Origin: Lineolata rhizophorae
Taxonomy: Eukaryota > Ascomycota > Dothideomycetes > Lineolatales > Lineolataceae
Length of the DNA: 42,705 nt
Reading direction: 5' to 3'
NCBI GenBank assembly: GCA_010093515.1
Contig: MU001679.1
Span: 662,708-705,412 of the forward strand
Positions within the stretch are counted from its first letter, which is position 1. The number at the start of each line of letters is the position of its first letter. Of the stretch, positions 22,108-32,284 are shown in pieces. The notes below the pieces were generated by a model that saw only the letters and a list, made by a program, of their open reading frames with translations, was not told where the DNA came from and searched no databases. A program made the translations under genes and the position numbers.

Positions 22108-23095
22108 GCGCTGGTTATATGATGACCGTGTCAGACTCCCCGTGTCGTAAACGATCTTGCTGAACAGACGGTTCTGTTTTCTTGGAGGAGTTGCAGGTGG
22201 AGGGCGGGGTGGGAAAAACCGGAGTAGGGTGTGGGTTGGTAGGTGTTGGTGGGTATAAGACGATTGCGAGGAGGGCGCCTTTTTATTTGTCCCGGACCTG
22301 TATCGTTTGATGACCTAACGACGCTACGGCTTCTAATTTTTGTCAAGCTTCTTGACTGAAAAGGAAAACCAGGCCTGTTTGATTGCCCTGGGCGGCATTT
22401 TAAAAGTTTTCTTTTGTTCTTTTCCCTTCAGCTTTGTTTCACTTTTGCGTATTGTTTTCGGTATCGGTGTATTGCTTGAACTGCTTTCTAACCAACCACT
22501 TTCGACAAATGACTTTGCCTTCCACTTTTTGCTTCCTGACAAACGATCGTAATTACCCCTTGCGGACGACGGGGACCGATTTCTCCTTTTTCAAAGTTCT
22601 TGCCTCTCACGTTTGCGCTTTCTATGCCTCGGTTTGCCCTTCTATCATTGCGCGCTCCTTTTAATTTTTCTGCTCTCTTTGTCTTTGAGATACCTCTCGG
22701 AAGAGCTTCTTTGGCAATCCGACTTTTGTTCCCTCAAGTTGCAAAACTCGCCGGGCGTCAAGACACTTGGGTTCGTTTCGGGACTGACGTGTCGTCTTCT
22801 CGAGCTTGGTAGATTTCTGCGAGTCGGTTTGTAAGAATAGAGAGAGGACTGGTAGCTATAGTAATAGGAAGGCATCATGCGTAATTGATCGTGCTACTGT
22901 TCTAGTATATCGTGGTAACTACGACTTGCAGTTGATACGGTTTGTATGCCGTGTTATGCGTGATTGCATCTTCGCCTTCGCTTCTATTCTATATGGCGAA
23001 CAAAGATAAATTTTAATAACGCTTCCAACATGAGTTCGTTGGAGCCAATCGGCTTGAATCTGAGAGCATCTAGAACTTGTGAGCTCCCCTGTGCA

Positions 23096-23119
23096 GGTAG
23101 GTAGGTAGGTAGGTAGGTA
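23096..23119 (+). repeat. (GGTA)6 microsatellite
   Basis: Six uninterrupted GGTA units. Related TAGGTA words recur in the gene-free region near 16970 and 17455. Confidence 0.8.
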
Positions 23120-23655
23120 TATTCTTCCTCCCATGCCGGCACGCTTCGGCCGAAGGGGGGGTGTCCGCGGCTAATCTTCGGCGAATCGCCCGATTTTCGC
23201 GACCCGCGCTAACTAAAGCTTACTAATGTACATGGCCTCAGATTTGAGGCATTCCAATGTTGCATCTGACTCCCACTTGGGTTGGAATCTTGCTCTGAGC
23301 ACCACCAGCATGGTCAACTCCTCCCTGACTACAGTCCTCGGCCCGCCCCATGGCGATGTGGTAGCGTTCTTGCCAACGGCCCGCTACCAGCGCTCCCCTG
23401 TGCAGATTGTATGCTACCTCTATAATGCACTTTCGACGTGCACGTGACATTGGAAGTGCTGTATGACTCTGCATTTCTTACGTAAGGTGAGCTGCGCTTG
23501 CCGCTTCCGCACGCACAATTTTTGTTGCCTCACATTTACCTCATCCTTGCCTTGGTAATCTGGTTTCGGTGTGCGTCAATTTTAACCGCAGCCGCATTTT
23601 CTATAGAGTCAGCGTGGTAAGATCTATTTCACATTTTCAAGCGGGCGCAGAAAAG

Positions 23656-23779
23656 AAAAAGAGTGAGAGAGCGGAGCGTCGTGAGGCAGGCTCGAACCCG
23701 GCGCGCGGCAGGCGAGCTCGCCCCGCTCTTGGCACCTACCCACTCGGACAAAGCGCTGCGCCCACTCGGCCATTTCACC
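23656..23779 (-). ncRNA. Degenerate tRNA-like Pol III element
   Basis: On the minus strand, TGGCCGAGTGG (23772-23762) is a perfect tRNA A box and GGTTCGAGCC (23698-23689) fits the B-box consensus GWTCRANNC. They are separated by 63 bp, as in a type II (Ser/Leu-like) or intron-containing tRNA gene. A five-T Pol III terminator follows (23660-23656). The expected cloverleaf fails: the 5' GGTGAAA has no partner after the T loop, the T stem has two mismatches, and the anticodon stem is poor. A second A-box-like copy (TGTCCGAGTGGG) lies inside. It is therefore a pseudo-tRNA, a tRNA-derived element, or a TFIIIC-binding site rather than a working tRNA gene. It points away from BRF1, whose ATG is about 510 bp off. 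Confidence 0.45.
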
Positions 23780-24288
23780 AACCTCCTTACAATTTTCTTT
23801 CTGACTCCGCCGCCCCGGGCTTCGACACACGCGGCTCAGTCTGCCAGCCCCTCCTACCGCAACCACCAACCGCATCGACTATCTAAAGCTTCCGCTTGCG
23901 GTTAGACGGCTTTTGAAAGGGCTGCGCGCTGCGTTGCGGCGACGTTTTGGACGCCTCGCAGAAGAGGTCCGTTGCGTTGTGGGGAGGGGTGAATTGGGGT
24001 GGTTCTCTGCGATTTAGTCTTTTTTTTCATTTGATCATTGCTGGCAGAAGCACATTTCTTACTGTCAAGACTCTTTTCCTTAAAGAGCTCTCTTGCCACA
24101 AGGGGTTATCCTACTTCCTTTGTTTACAACACCATTTTGCCTTCACCGTCAGCCCAGCCGTCCCGAGTCCTCGGAACGACCGGACGCCACGTAAACACCG
24201 TGTGCCTTCCACCTAAGCCATACCTAAGCCCCGACCCATTACTTCCATCATACATCCACCAATTCCTCCAATCCCGAACCAGTTCACC

Positions 24289-27116
24289 ATGTCGACCATG
24301 ATCCCTCGACCCGCCGGCCGCCTGGACTCTCTCAAGCGGCCCGGCGGCCCTCTCGACGCCAACCGGCCCCCGGCCCTCAAGCGCATCAAGCACCTCTCGC
24401 AAGCTGGCGGCAGCGCTAACGCCGCCGGCGCCGCCCGCCGCCCCAACTGCTGCCGCACGCCGGACGTGAAGGACACGGAGAACGGCCGCGTGTGTCTGAG
24501 CTGCGGGACCATGATCTCCGAGTCCAACATCGTGTCCGAGGTGACGTTTGGCGAGACGGCGGCGGGGGCGGCGGTGGTGCAGGGCGCGTTCGTGGGGGAA
24601 GGCCAGAGGCATGCGAGGAGTATGGGGTCGGCGTTTAGGCGCGTGGGCGGCGGGATGGAGAGTAGAGAGCAGACGGAGTACAGAGGTATCGTCTCACCGT
24701 CCTTACTTCTTGTTGTTTTGAAGTCTTGGAGAAAGGCTCTGTTTCGTTTGCTGGTATTACGAAGTTTCGAGACTGACGGTGCGGCTTAGGTCGAGAGGAG
24801 CTTCGCAAGCTTGCGGGTGCATTGCGCTTGGTGCAGACTGTTGAGGATCAGGCGTTCCAGATCTGGAAGCTCGCCGCTACGCACAATTTCATCCAAGGTA
24901 GAAGGTCCCGTATGGTCGCTGCTGTTTGTCTCTATGCTGCTTGCCGACGCGATAGAAACAACACTGTACTTCTGATGGATTTGGCGGAGAAGATTCATGT
25001 AGGCATTTCTTCCGTCTTAGCTACTCCTTTCTTACTATCCCTTGCGGACTTTCTAACGAGTCTTGTCAAGGTCAATGTGTTCAAGCTTGGAGAAGTATAC
25101 AAAGACCTCGTCAAAGAACTTTGGCTAGGAGATATGGGCCAGATGGGCGTCCGTCCCGTCATCGAGGTCGAGCCGCTCGTCATGAAATTTGCGCGCAAGC
25201 TCGAATTCGGCGACATGACGCACCAAGTAGCCACAGACGCAGTCAAGATCCTAAAGCGCATGAACCGCGACTGGATGGTGACGGGCCGGCAGCCGGCCGG
25301 GCTATGTGGTGCATGCATCATTCTAGCGGCACGCATGAACAACTTCCGTCGCTCGGTCCGCGAGGTCGTCTACGTCGTCAAAGTCGCCGATGTTACCATC
25401 CAGCAGCGCCTTACCGAGTTCAAGCGCACTAAGAGCTCGAGACTCACTGTCGACCAGTTCCGCAAGATTGGCCACAGGCTCAAGGACGTGCATGAGCCGC
25501 CGGCTGTCTACAATAGAAGGGAGAGGGAACGCAGGAAGAAGCAGCTCTTGGCACAATTGAATAATGAGGAGCCTATTGTTATTTCGGACGAGGAGGGAGA
25601 AGAGGGAGAGACGAGCGCGGAAACTCAAGTTCAAAGCCAGCAACAGAGGACTACCGAGCCTCGTCGCGATGCCGATGGCTTTGTCATCCCGGACATCCCA
25701 ATCGATCCAAGCCTGCGCAGCGCTGGGGGCACGGGACAGACGGATGCTCCCTCGGGTATGGCCGAGTCTTCTGGAAATAATACGCCCGCGGAAAATGATG
25801 CCGAACCTCAACCCACAACCGCAACTAGCAAGAGGAAGCGCGGCCGTCCAGCGGACCCGGAAAAGGCCAAAAAGCGCCAGAAGAAAAAGAAGCAGCTGTA
25901 CCCTCCCGTTAGCGAAGACGATCTTATTGCAGAGGAAATTCTCGAGGAGGAAATCGAGAATATTATCAACGCCCCGCGCTTTGGCGACATCGACCTTTCC
26001 AATTTCGACACCCTCGAGAAGCGTACAAAGGCCATGGCCGATGCCATCCGCCGCAGAACCCGTGCGGCTAAGAGGAATGGCACCACCACCTCTACGATTG
26101 CGGCTGCTACCACTACTGACGGCAACGATGCCGATGTCGACGGCGATGCTGCTGATGAACCTTGCAACGAACCTGACCGGACTCTCGATGAAACAATTAT
26201 CCGTTCAGACGAGTTCGACTCGGACCCAGAAATTGCCCATGTGATCCTCGCGCCCGACGAAGTCGCCGTCAAAGAGCGCATCTGGGTGACGCACAACGAA
26301 GACTGGCTGCGTCAGCAGCAGGCCAAGCTGCTGAAGAAAGCCCTTGCCGAGGCCGAGGCCGCAGCCTCCGACAAGCAACCCAAGCAGAAGAAGCGGCGTG
26401 TGCGCTCACGCATGGGTGATGGGACAGTTCTCGAGGGCGGGCCGCCGGTCACGAGCCCTGCCGAGGCTACGAGACGGATGCTAGAGAAGCGGGGGAAAGG
26501 CTTCTCGAAGCACATCAATTACGACCGGCTCAATCAGATCTACGGCGGGCCGATCAACGTGCCTGGAAGCGACAAGGAAGCGAGTGCGGGTGCGCCATCT
26601 AATGGAAGCGCGGCGAACGGGAGCAGCGCCAGGAGCAGTCCTGCATCGGCCTCTCCTCCCGCGGGAGCTACGCCGCCTGCTACTAATGATGCGGCGACCA
26701 CTCCGGCGCCAGCGTCCCGCAGGCCGCGCGCTCGGCTCGATATGGGCGTGATTAATGCCGCCGCTCAAGGAGACGGCTTGCCCACGCCGTCCGCCACCCA
26801 GGAACAGGCTAGCCGGCCACGGCAGCAGCGGCAAGCGCGCCAACGGCAAGCGCCGCAGCAGGAGGCTCCGGCGCCGCCGCCACAGGAAAATGCGATACAG
26901 GAGGACGAGCTCGAGGCGGAAGAAGACGAAGGGGAGTACGGCGGCGCCATGGACGAGATGGCCGAGGACGAAGAAGTGGACGAGCAGGCAGAGGCCCAGC
27001 GGTACGGCATCGATTTCGGAGACGGTGGGGCGTACTTTGATGCTGAGTATGATGATAATGAGAGTGCTGGGTTTGGGGATATTGAAGAGGATGAGTTTAC
27101 GCGGGGGCATTATTGA
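24289..27116 (+). CDS. brf1: Transcription factor IIIB subunit Brf1
   Basis: Brf1 is the TFIIB-related subunit of TFIIIB; it bridges TFIIIC, TBP and RNA polymerase III at tRNA and 5S genes. Exons are 24289-24685, 24790-24998 and 25071-27116. Introns are 104 nt (donor GTATCG, acceptor TTAG) and 72 nt (donor GTAGGC, branch TTCTAACG, acceptor TCAAG). The product is 883 aa. Residues 50-73 form the zinc ribbon (CLSCG at 69-73), followed by SNIVSEVTFGE and the AVVQGAFV motif. Two cyclin folds follow: FQIWKLAATHNF ... VAAVCLYAACRR, then HQVATDAVKILKRM ... GLCGACIILAARM. The long acidic/basic tail carries the Brf1 homology block (THNEDWLRQQQAKLL, about 606-620, and GKGFSKHINYDRLNQIYGG). The zinc ribbon is unusual: its first cysteine pair reads CC (54-55) instead of a spaced C-x2-4-C. 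Intron 2 is stop-free and in frame. Confidence 0.95.
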
Positions 27117-28204
27117 GGAGTTGATGTAGTAGTTTGGCGAGGGTGTTTTGTATCCATTGCGTTGGAGGGTTATGGAACAGGCTGAGGCCGTGGAAGGTTG
27201 GGTGGTTGATTGGTCTTGAAAGGGTGAGGTGAGCAGGGTTAGGTGATACCCGTTGTGGGGGGCGGCTTTGCGCTGTTTTGGTGGGAAGCTCTGAGTGTAC
27301 ATGCATAGCGTGTTGGGTTGCTTTGGTGTGCGGTTTGATGCGCAGCGTTGGCATTGCTAAGGCATTTGTAGTGGTCTGAATTATTTTGCTTATGGAGAAG
27401 GAAGGTCTGGAAATGGACCTATAGAGTTTTGGTCTCAAGATAAAACTGGTGTTGCCATCAATAACAGTGTCTAGCTCGATGTTAATCTCCAATCTGGTTT
27501 TCCTTCATGCGCCCTGTTGCAGACCAATCCAGATCAAGCTGTTCTCTAAGCTGTGGATTCCAAGCGACGCAAGAACAACGTGAAGGAAGTCTAACTTAGT
27601 TCACAGGAGGCATCCGTGAAGATTCTTGAGTGAAGCCATTGGATCGGACCAGAACGAGTCTTGACGTCGGTAACCACCTCAATATGGCTTAGGCTCGGCA
27701 CGTTAGCATCGACTCTATCCAGAAATTCAGCAAACTGGATGTGCCACGTACTAATAGACTTTAGCCCTACAAGTTAATTGTTTCGGATTCTTGCTGCGAA
27801 CGTCTCTCTCACGTCAATGGCTTTACTCTATGCGATCACGACTTGGCGATCAGCACGTGCCAACGCGTCACCGCGTTCCCTACCGGAAATGCACGCACCC
27901 AGAACTTTCTCTAGATGTTCCACGACGCAGCTTCCGTCACCATGACATTTTTGTCTTGCGATTGTTTTAGGGACCTGACTCAGTGATGGCCGAGCTTGAG
28001 ATAACGTGATGACGTACTACGTAGTCACATACCTAAATGAACGGCGGCAATTCAGGGTGCGAGCAGCTCTATAAATTTAGAGCGGTGCCACCACGTTGTA
28101 GCAGAACAAACACGAAAGATTCCAATACTACCTCCTATACAATCCCAGATTGCAATCCCGCTTTTCTTCTCGATAAGGCATCTCGTCAGCAGACCACCAT
28201 TACA
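27117..28204. other. Intergenic region, BRF1 3' end and stress-type promoter
   Basis: No gene is supported. The first 400 bases look like BRF1 3' UTR and flank. The last 250 bases carry sites suited to an inducible promoter, described separately. Confidence 0.55.
27977..28076 (+). promoter_or_regulatory. AP-1-like site, CRE-like site and TATA box upstream of the small gene
   Basis: TGACTCA (27977-27983) is a perfect AP-1/Gcn4-type site. TGACGT (28010-28015) is a CRE half-site, followed by ACTACGTAGT. TATAAAT (28070-28076) lies 129 bases upstream of the ATG at 28205. The order and spacing fit a bZIP-regulated, TATA-containing promoter. Function is inferred from motifs only. Confidence 0.45.
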
Positions 28205-28626
28205 ATGTCCGCCAACATCACCGGCGCCGACGTCCAGTATGAGCAGCAGAACGACGCCCCGCCGCAGGACGCCCCGACCGGGGACGTAGGGGATAACGAC
28301 TACCAGAGCCGCACCGGGCAAAGCCACATACCCGTACAGAAAGACGACGCTCCTGTTGAGGACCCCATCGATGCGTCAAAGGCAGATTCGGATCAAGCGC
28401 TAGGTGCGTACTTGCGAACACTTCGCGGCAATTTGAACGTTCACCCCTTCAAGTCGGATGGCTGCTGATGACTGGTGTAGCTCAAGATGAGAAAGAGGCG
28501 ATAGATAGGTCGAACATTATCGGTGGGCGTACGCGCGGCGCAACGAAGAAGGCTGGGACGTATCAAGAACCTGGGGATGACGAGGGGCTGCCTGGTCCCG
28601 ATGATGGAACTTCGCGCATTCGTTAG
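28205..28626 (+). CDS. Small conserved disordered fungal protein
   Basis: Exons are 28205-28403 and 28481-28626; the 77-nt intron has donor GTGCGT, a CTGATGAC branch region and acceptor TGTAG. The product is 114 aa. It begins MSANITGADVQYEQ and is acidic and polar throughout, with no hydrophobic core, membrane segment or signal peptide. The segments PPQDAPTGDVGDNDY, DPIDASKADSDQAL, AIDRSNIIGGRTRGAT and EPGDDEGLPGPDDGTS read like a small protein conserved across Pezizomycotina; I know no function for it. The composition and the AP-1/CRE/TATA promoter suggest a stress- or starvation-induced hydrophilic protein (inference). The ATG at 28205 is preferred over in-frame codons upstream, which lie within the promoter/leader. 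Confidence 0.7.
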
Positions 28627-29885
28627 GGGGTGTAATGGTGTATCTACTGCAACTCAATCTTGATATGCTCTTCGTCTGTTCTGATGTTGTCGTCTCATAT
28701 TATGAGTCCTCGGCGCATTATAAACCCTTGTGACTCCATGTCTTGGCTGCCCACCACTATTATTATAACTTGCGCATGCGCTGTTTGAGTGATCTACATG
28801 GAATAACATACAGCCAGCAATATATTGCTATAAAATTATCAGATTGGATACACAGGTACCACAAGAGATGTAGAAATAGCCATCCTATTTTATGATACTT
28901 TCTATACATAGCATGCTTAGAAGTATTATTTAAGCCTTCCAAAGCGTACACAAAAGTATAGGAGATTGGGAAATTATGATAGTTGCAAAGCGAACTTAGT
29001 TCACATGATGCTTCTCTCTCTATTGTGTAACATTAAGTAGGCCGGGCATAAGCAACTGACGTGCAATTTCCGTTATAATTCATAATGCGGCAAAATTTCT
29101 TGATGTTCTAACTATAGGTGAAATCCACATGTCCCTTGTTATGCTACAACAACCTTTATGCTTCGCTATAATAACTAGCAGCCTTCAACTAGTATTTGGT
29201 ATTTCTATAAATATCCGCTAATGCTTCAGCGTATCAAGGTTGACTTTATACTAAAGAATTGTCATCCTTGACTTCACAAGTTTCTATGGTTAACTGGTGC
29301 AACTATCCATTTCCGCCCTCGTTGTAATCTTAGCATTCTCATATACTGTATATACATATGCAAGCAAGCGCTTGTTATGTTTATCATATTGTGGTTGTAA
29401 TATCGCATATAACTTAGGCTTAGCATCATTCAACATTAGTGCGTCATAGTGCCAGCAGCTTATTTCATCCACAAGCTTTTGATATGGTTACTTCTACTCG
29501 AACATGGCCTTTTACTTCACAATGCAAAATATGCATCACGTAGTATGTGCACTGGGTAAACAAACGTCAACTTCATCATGAAAGTTTATACGGTCCTAGT
29601 TGCGTCTCATACTTCTAGTCTCCTAGAAATCTTCTGCTCTCAACTGCTTTCCCGCAGCCTTTTCCAAGTTTGCCCACAATGGCTTCTAGGCAGAACTCGG
29701 CACACGGAAGAACTTGAAGATTTTCCGTCCCAAATCACTTTTCGCCCAAAAGGTCCGGCACGCAAGACGAACCAACGCGTACCTGCCCTGCACCTGCCTC
29801 GACTGCGGACCTGCCAAATCACTTTCCGCCGCGGCGCCCTTCGCAGTGTTTGCCCCCTCTGCTCCCAAACCAAAACACTTCGACC
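28627..29885. other. AT-rich gene-free region, possibly with a decayed element
   Basis: The stretch 28720-29640 is clearly more AT-rich than its neighbours. Minus-strand open stretches at 28763-28951 and 29290-29472 look protein-like in composition (the second contains YDALMLNDAKPKLYAIL) but are short, unlinked and unrecognised; they may be remnants of a mobile element. No terminal repeats or target-site duplications were found. The final 250 bases are the leader of the gene at 29886. Confidence 0.4.
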
Positions 29886-31739
29886 ATGTCGCCCTCCTCA
29901 CCTCTTCCAAACATCCCATCGCCCGCCCTCCGCCCGCCCACAGTGGCGAGCCTCTCCATCGTCTCCTCCTCAGCCTTCACCACCGCGGACCGCCACCGTC
30001 GCGCCCGTCTCGGCCTCATGGCCAACTCTCCGCTCCCTCTGCCGCCGACGGCCCGCCCGCTGCGCCAGTGGGCCACGCCGTCGCTCTCGGACGCCCGTCC
30101 GACCGGCACTCAGCCGGCCGGCTGCGGCGTCCGCGGCGCGGCGATGGCGCTGGTGCGGCGGTGCCGGGACCGTCCGGCCGCGCACCACCCGCGCTCTGGG
30201 CGCTTCTACGGCCTGCTGGTGGCCTTCTACACGCTCGCGGGCGTGTCCTTCGTCGCCTTCGTGGTCCTGATGCGCATCGACTACGCCAACCCGCGCTTCG
30301 GCGCCGTGCTGGCGTGGTTCTGCATCAGCTTCTCGCTCTGGGCCGCGTGCAGCATCCTCGCCTGCGTCGAGTGGCACCGCCGCCTCGCGCACCGCCGCGC
30401 CGAGTCGTCCGCGCACGACCGCGACATCGAGATGGTGCGCCTCGAGCACCGCCAGGAGGCGGACGCGCTTCGCAGCGCCTTGGACGAGCAGAGGCACCGC
30501 GCCGAAATCATCGAGGACGCCCTCCGAGGCCGCTTTCCACAGCGGACCTCGTCTCTTGACTGGTCGACCAGGGCCGTTTCGAGCATCCAGGCGATTCGCG
30601 AGGGCTCTATTCACCCGTCCGTTCCTGCCTCGTCCTCTGGTGCTCCGGCGAGCTCCCCTCCACAGGCACACATCAACATCCCGTTGCCTGCTTTTGTTCC
30701 CTTCCGCGGACGCGCTCGGGCGCGCTCTGATTCACCAACGCCGGCCCCGCTTCACGCCTCGGATTCCGACGTCCTCGCTCTCGGCAAGGGCAACAAGAAC
30801 GGCCCTGAGCCTCAAACCGGCGTCGTTCCGAAGACTCTGGCAAAGCGTATCAGCAGCGCTCCTGTGCATCGCTGCTCGCCTTTGAATCCGTATCGTTTCT
30901 CGACCGGACCAACCACGCCTCCTCGCCCGGACGCCTTGGCGAGTGAGAACAAGAGCATTCGAACCAGGAGCGTCGAATCCAGCAAGCCGTCAACCGAGGA
31001 TAAAGACAGCGAGGTTGGCGACATGGACAGCGAGATGGGCAACAAGAAGGAGGCCCCGAAAGCGCCTGAGACGCCCAAGAAGCAGACGGAACCCTGCACG
31101 CCGATTTTGAGCGTCAAGACTGCTGGCTCTGTAAGCCATAAAGAGAATGTCTCCCCTTCCCAGAGTTTCGGCAACGCTAAACTTACCTACACTTCATTGC
31201 AGACTAATGGGAAAGGCCGTGGTACTCCTGGAGTTGCCTTTGGCACCGCGACTGTAAGCCCGACCAAGCGCTCCCCGCCGCCACCGAAGCGCAAGCGTTC
31301 TCCTCCGCCGCCCCTGCCCAAATTTTCCTTGTTTTCAGCAAAGAAGTCGCCAGTCCGTCCTCAGATTTCGGCTCCGTTGCGCGGCAGTTTCTCGTCGCGT
31401 ATCCCCATCGCCTCGGACAAATTGATCCCCTTGCGTCTTCCGGAGAGTGTCGCTGCTGAGGCGTCTACCTGTGCTTCTCCTACCAACACCGGTCGTCGTG
31501 TCTCTCTCCATTCTCGCATCCCTGTCAAAGTTTCTGGAGATTCCAATGCTGGAGGAAACCTCGCGGCCCCTCCTGGCATCATGAGAGGCGCTGGGGAGCG
31601 TTTGCTTAGGATCGCCTCGCAGGCTAGTCTTGGAGCTATCAAGAAACCGGAGAGCGATGGAAAGAGTGGTAATAGCGACAAGACGCCTAAGCCGACTAAG
31701 AAAGAATTTGATGGTGTCGAGCCATACCCTGGCACCTGA
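29886..31739 (+). CDS. Two-transmembrane protein with long disordered tail, function unknown
   Basis: A single frame of 617 aa from the first good ATG (CGACCATGTC). Residues 1-100 are Pro/Ser/Arg-rich. Two hydrophobic segments follow: about 105-128 (FYGLLVAFYTLAGVSFVAFV) and about 138-161 (FGAVLAWFCISFSLWAACSI). Next is a charged helix likely to form a coiled coil (about 180-216, ending RAEIIEDALRGR). The remaining 400 residues are disordered and Ser/Pro/Lys-rich. I do not recognise the family; it looks like a fungal-specific membrane anchor with a cytosolic tail. A stretch at 31131-31202 has all the signs of a 72-nt phase-0 intron (GTAAGC ... GCTAAAC ... TTGCAG) yet is also open, so the protein may be 593 aa when spliced. 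An apparent 85-nt intron at 31254-31338 would truncate the frame and is doubted. Confidence 0.68.
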   Translation: MSPSSPLPNIPSPALRPPTVASLSIVSSSAFTTADRHRRARLGLMANSPLPLPPTARPLRQWATPSLSDARPTGTQPAGCGVRGAAMALVRRCRDRPAAHHPRSGRFYGLLVAFYTLAGVSFVAFVVLMRIDYANPRFGAVLAWFCISFSLWAACSILACVEWHRRLAHRRAESSAHDRDIEMVRLEHRQEADALRSALDEQRHRAEIIEDALRGRFPQRTSSLDWSTRAVSSIQAIREGSIHPSVPASSSGAPASSPPQAHINIPLPAFVPFRGRARARSDSPTPAPLHASDSDVLALGKGNKNGPEPQTGVVPKTLAKRISSAPVHRCSPLNPYRFSTGPTTPPRPDALASENKSIRTRSVESSKPSTEDKDSEVGDMDSEMGNKKEAPKAPETPKKQTEPCTPILSVKTAGSVSHKENVSPSQSFGNAKLTYTSLQTNGKGRGTPGVAFGTATVSPTKRSPPPPKRKRSPPPPLPKFSLFSAKKSPVRPQISAPLRGSFSSRIPIASDKLIPLRLPESVAAEASTCASPTNTGRRVSLHSRIPVKVSGDSNAGGNLAAPPGIMRGAGERLLRIASQASLGAIKKPESDGKSGNSDKTPKPTKKEFDGVEPYPGT

Positions 31740-32284
31740 TGGTGGGCTGTTGGCATTTTCCTTGCTGGAGCGGTCTGATGAGAAGTTGGTGGGTTCTTCG
31801 GGTTGAGTGTGGCTATGGATTTTTCTCGGTTGAATCACGGTCGGGTGGAAAGACTGAAGACTTTCAAGGCTCCTTTAGATTTCCCCGGCTCTGAAAAGGA
31901 TTGCTGGTCGGTTTTGTCCTCCTTGGAGTTAGGAGACTCTTGTAGAATACCCTGGACTGCGTTCATGTCAAAGTAGTTTCCTTATGGTCTAGATCCGTGT
32001 TGGGTGTATCGAGTAACGTATGGTGACTTTGCACATTCGTGACGTTGTGATTGTTCTCATGGCACATGGGCATATTACATGTTACTAAAAGCCAAAACGC
32101 ACGTAATGAAATAATCCTGAGGATTCTGCTGAATCTCAGGGTGGTTACAAAACATCTACAAAGAAAAGGGACCTACTATAGCGTGGTAATCCCCTAAAAG
32201 ATTGCCACACTCTACCAAACTGAGAGGTTTTCACCGCGCGGAAGATCTCGCCACCAGATCGTAGACCTAGCAGGGAACCCCCAC
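31740..32284. other. Convergent intergenic region
   Basis: Two 3' ends face each other across 545 bases. I see no gene or notable repeat; it should contain both 3' UTRs. Confidence 0.6.

Larger units (their letters stand above)
22108..24288. other. Non-coding region between the Ifh1-like gene and BRF1
   Basis: About 2.2 kb with no supported protein gene. It includes a small inverted repeat (GTCAAG CTT CTTGAC, 22342-22356), T-rich sequence at 22330-22800, six tandem GGTA units at 23096-23119, a G-run/hairpin patch near 23130-23170, and a tRNA-like Pol III element on the minus strand (23650-23780). The last 300 bases hold the BRF1 promoter and leader. Confidence 0.55.

Noticed and set aside
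23656-23779. A functional tRNA-Ser or tRNA-Leu gene
   Set aside because: A and B boxes are present but the acceptor arm has no 3' partner, the T stem has two mismatches and no good anticodon arm forms.
29714-30559. 281-codon frame overlapping the two-TM gene
   Set aside because: Arg/Pro/Ala-rich shadow of the real frame; it contains no membrane segments or motif.
31254-31338. An 85-nt intron in the two-TM gene
   Set aside because: Removal shifts the frame and gives a stop about 28 codons later, while the unspliced frame continues for 130 codons.
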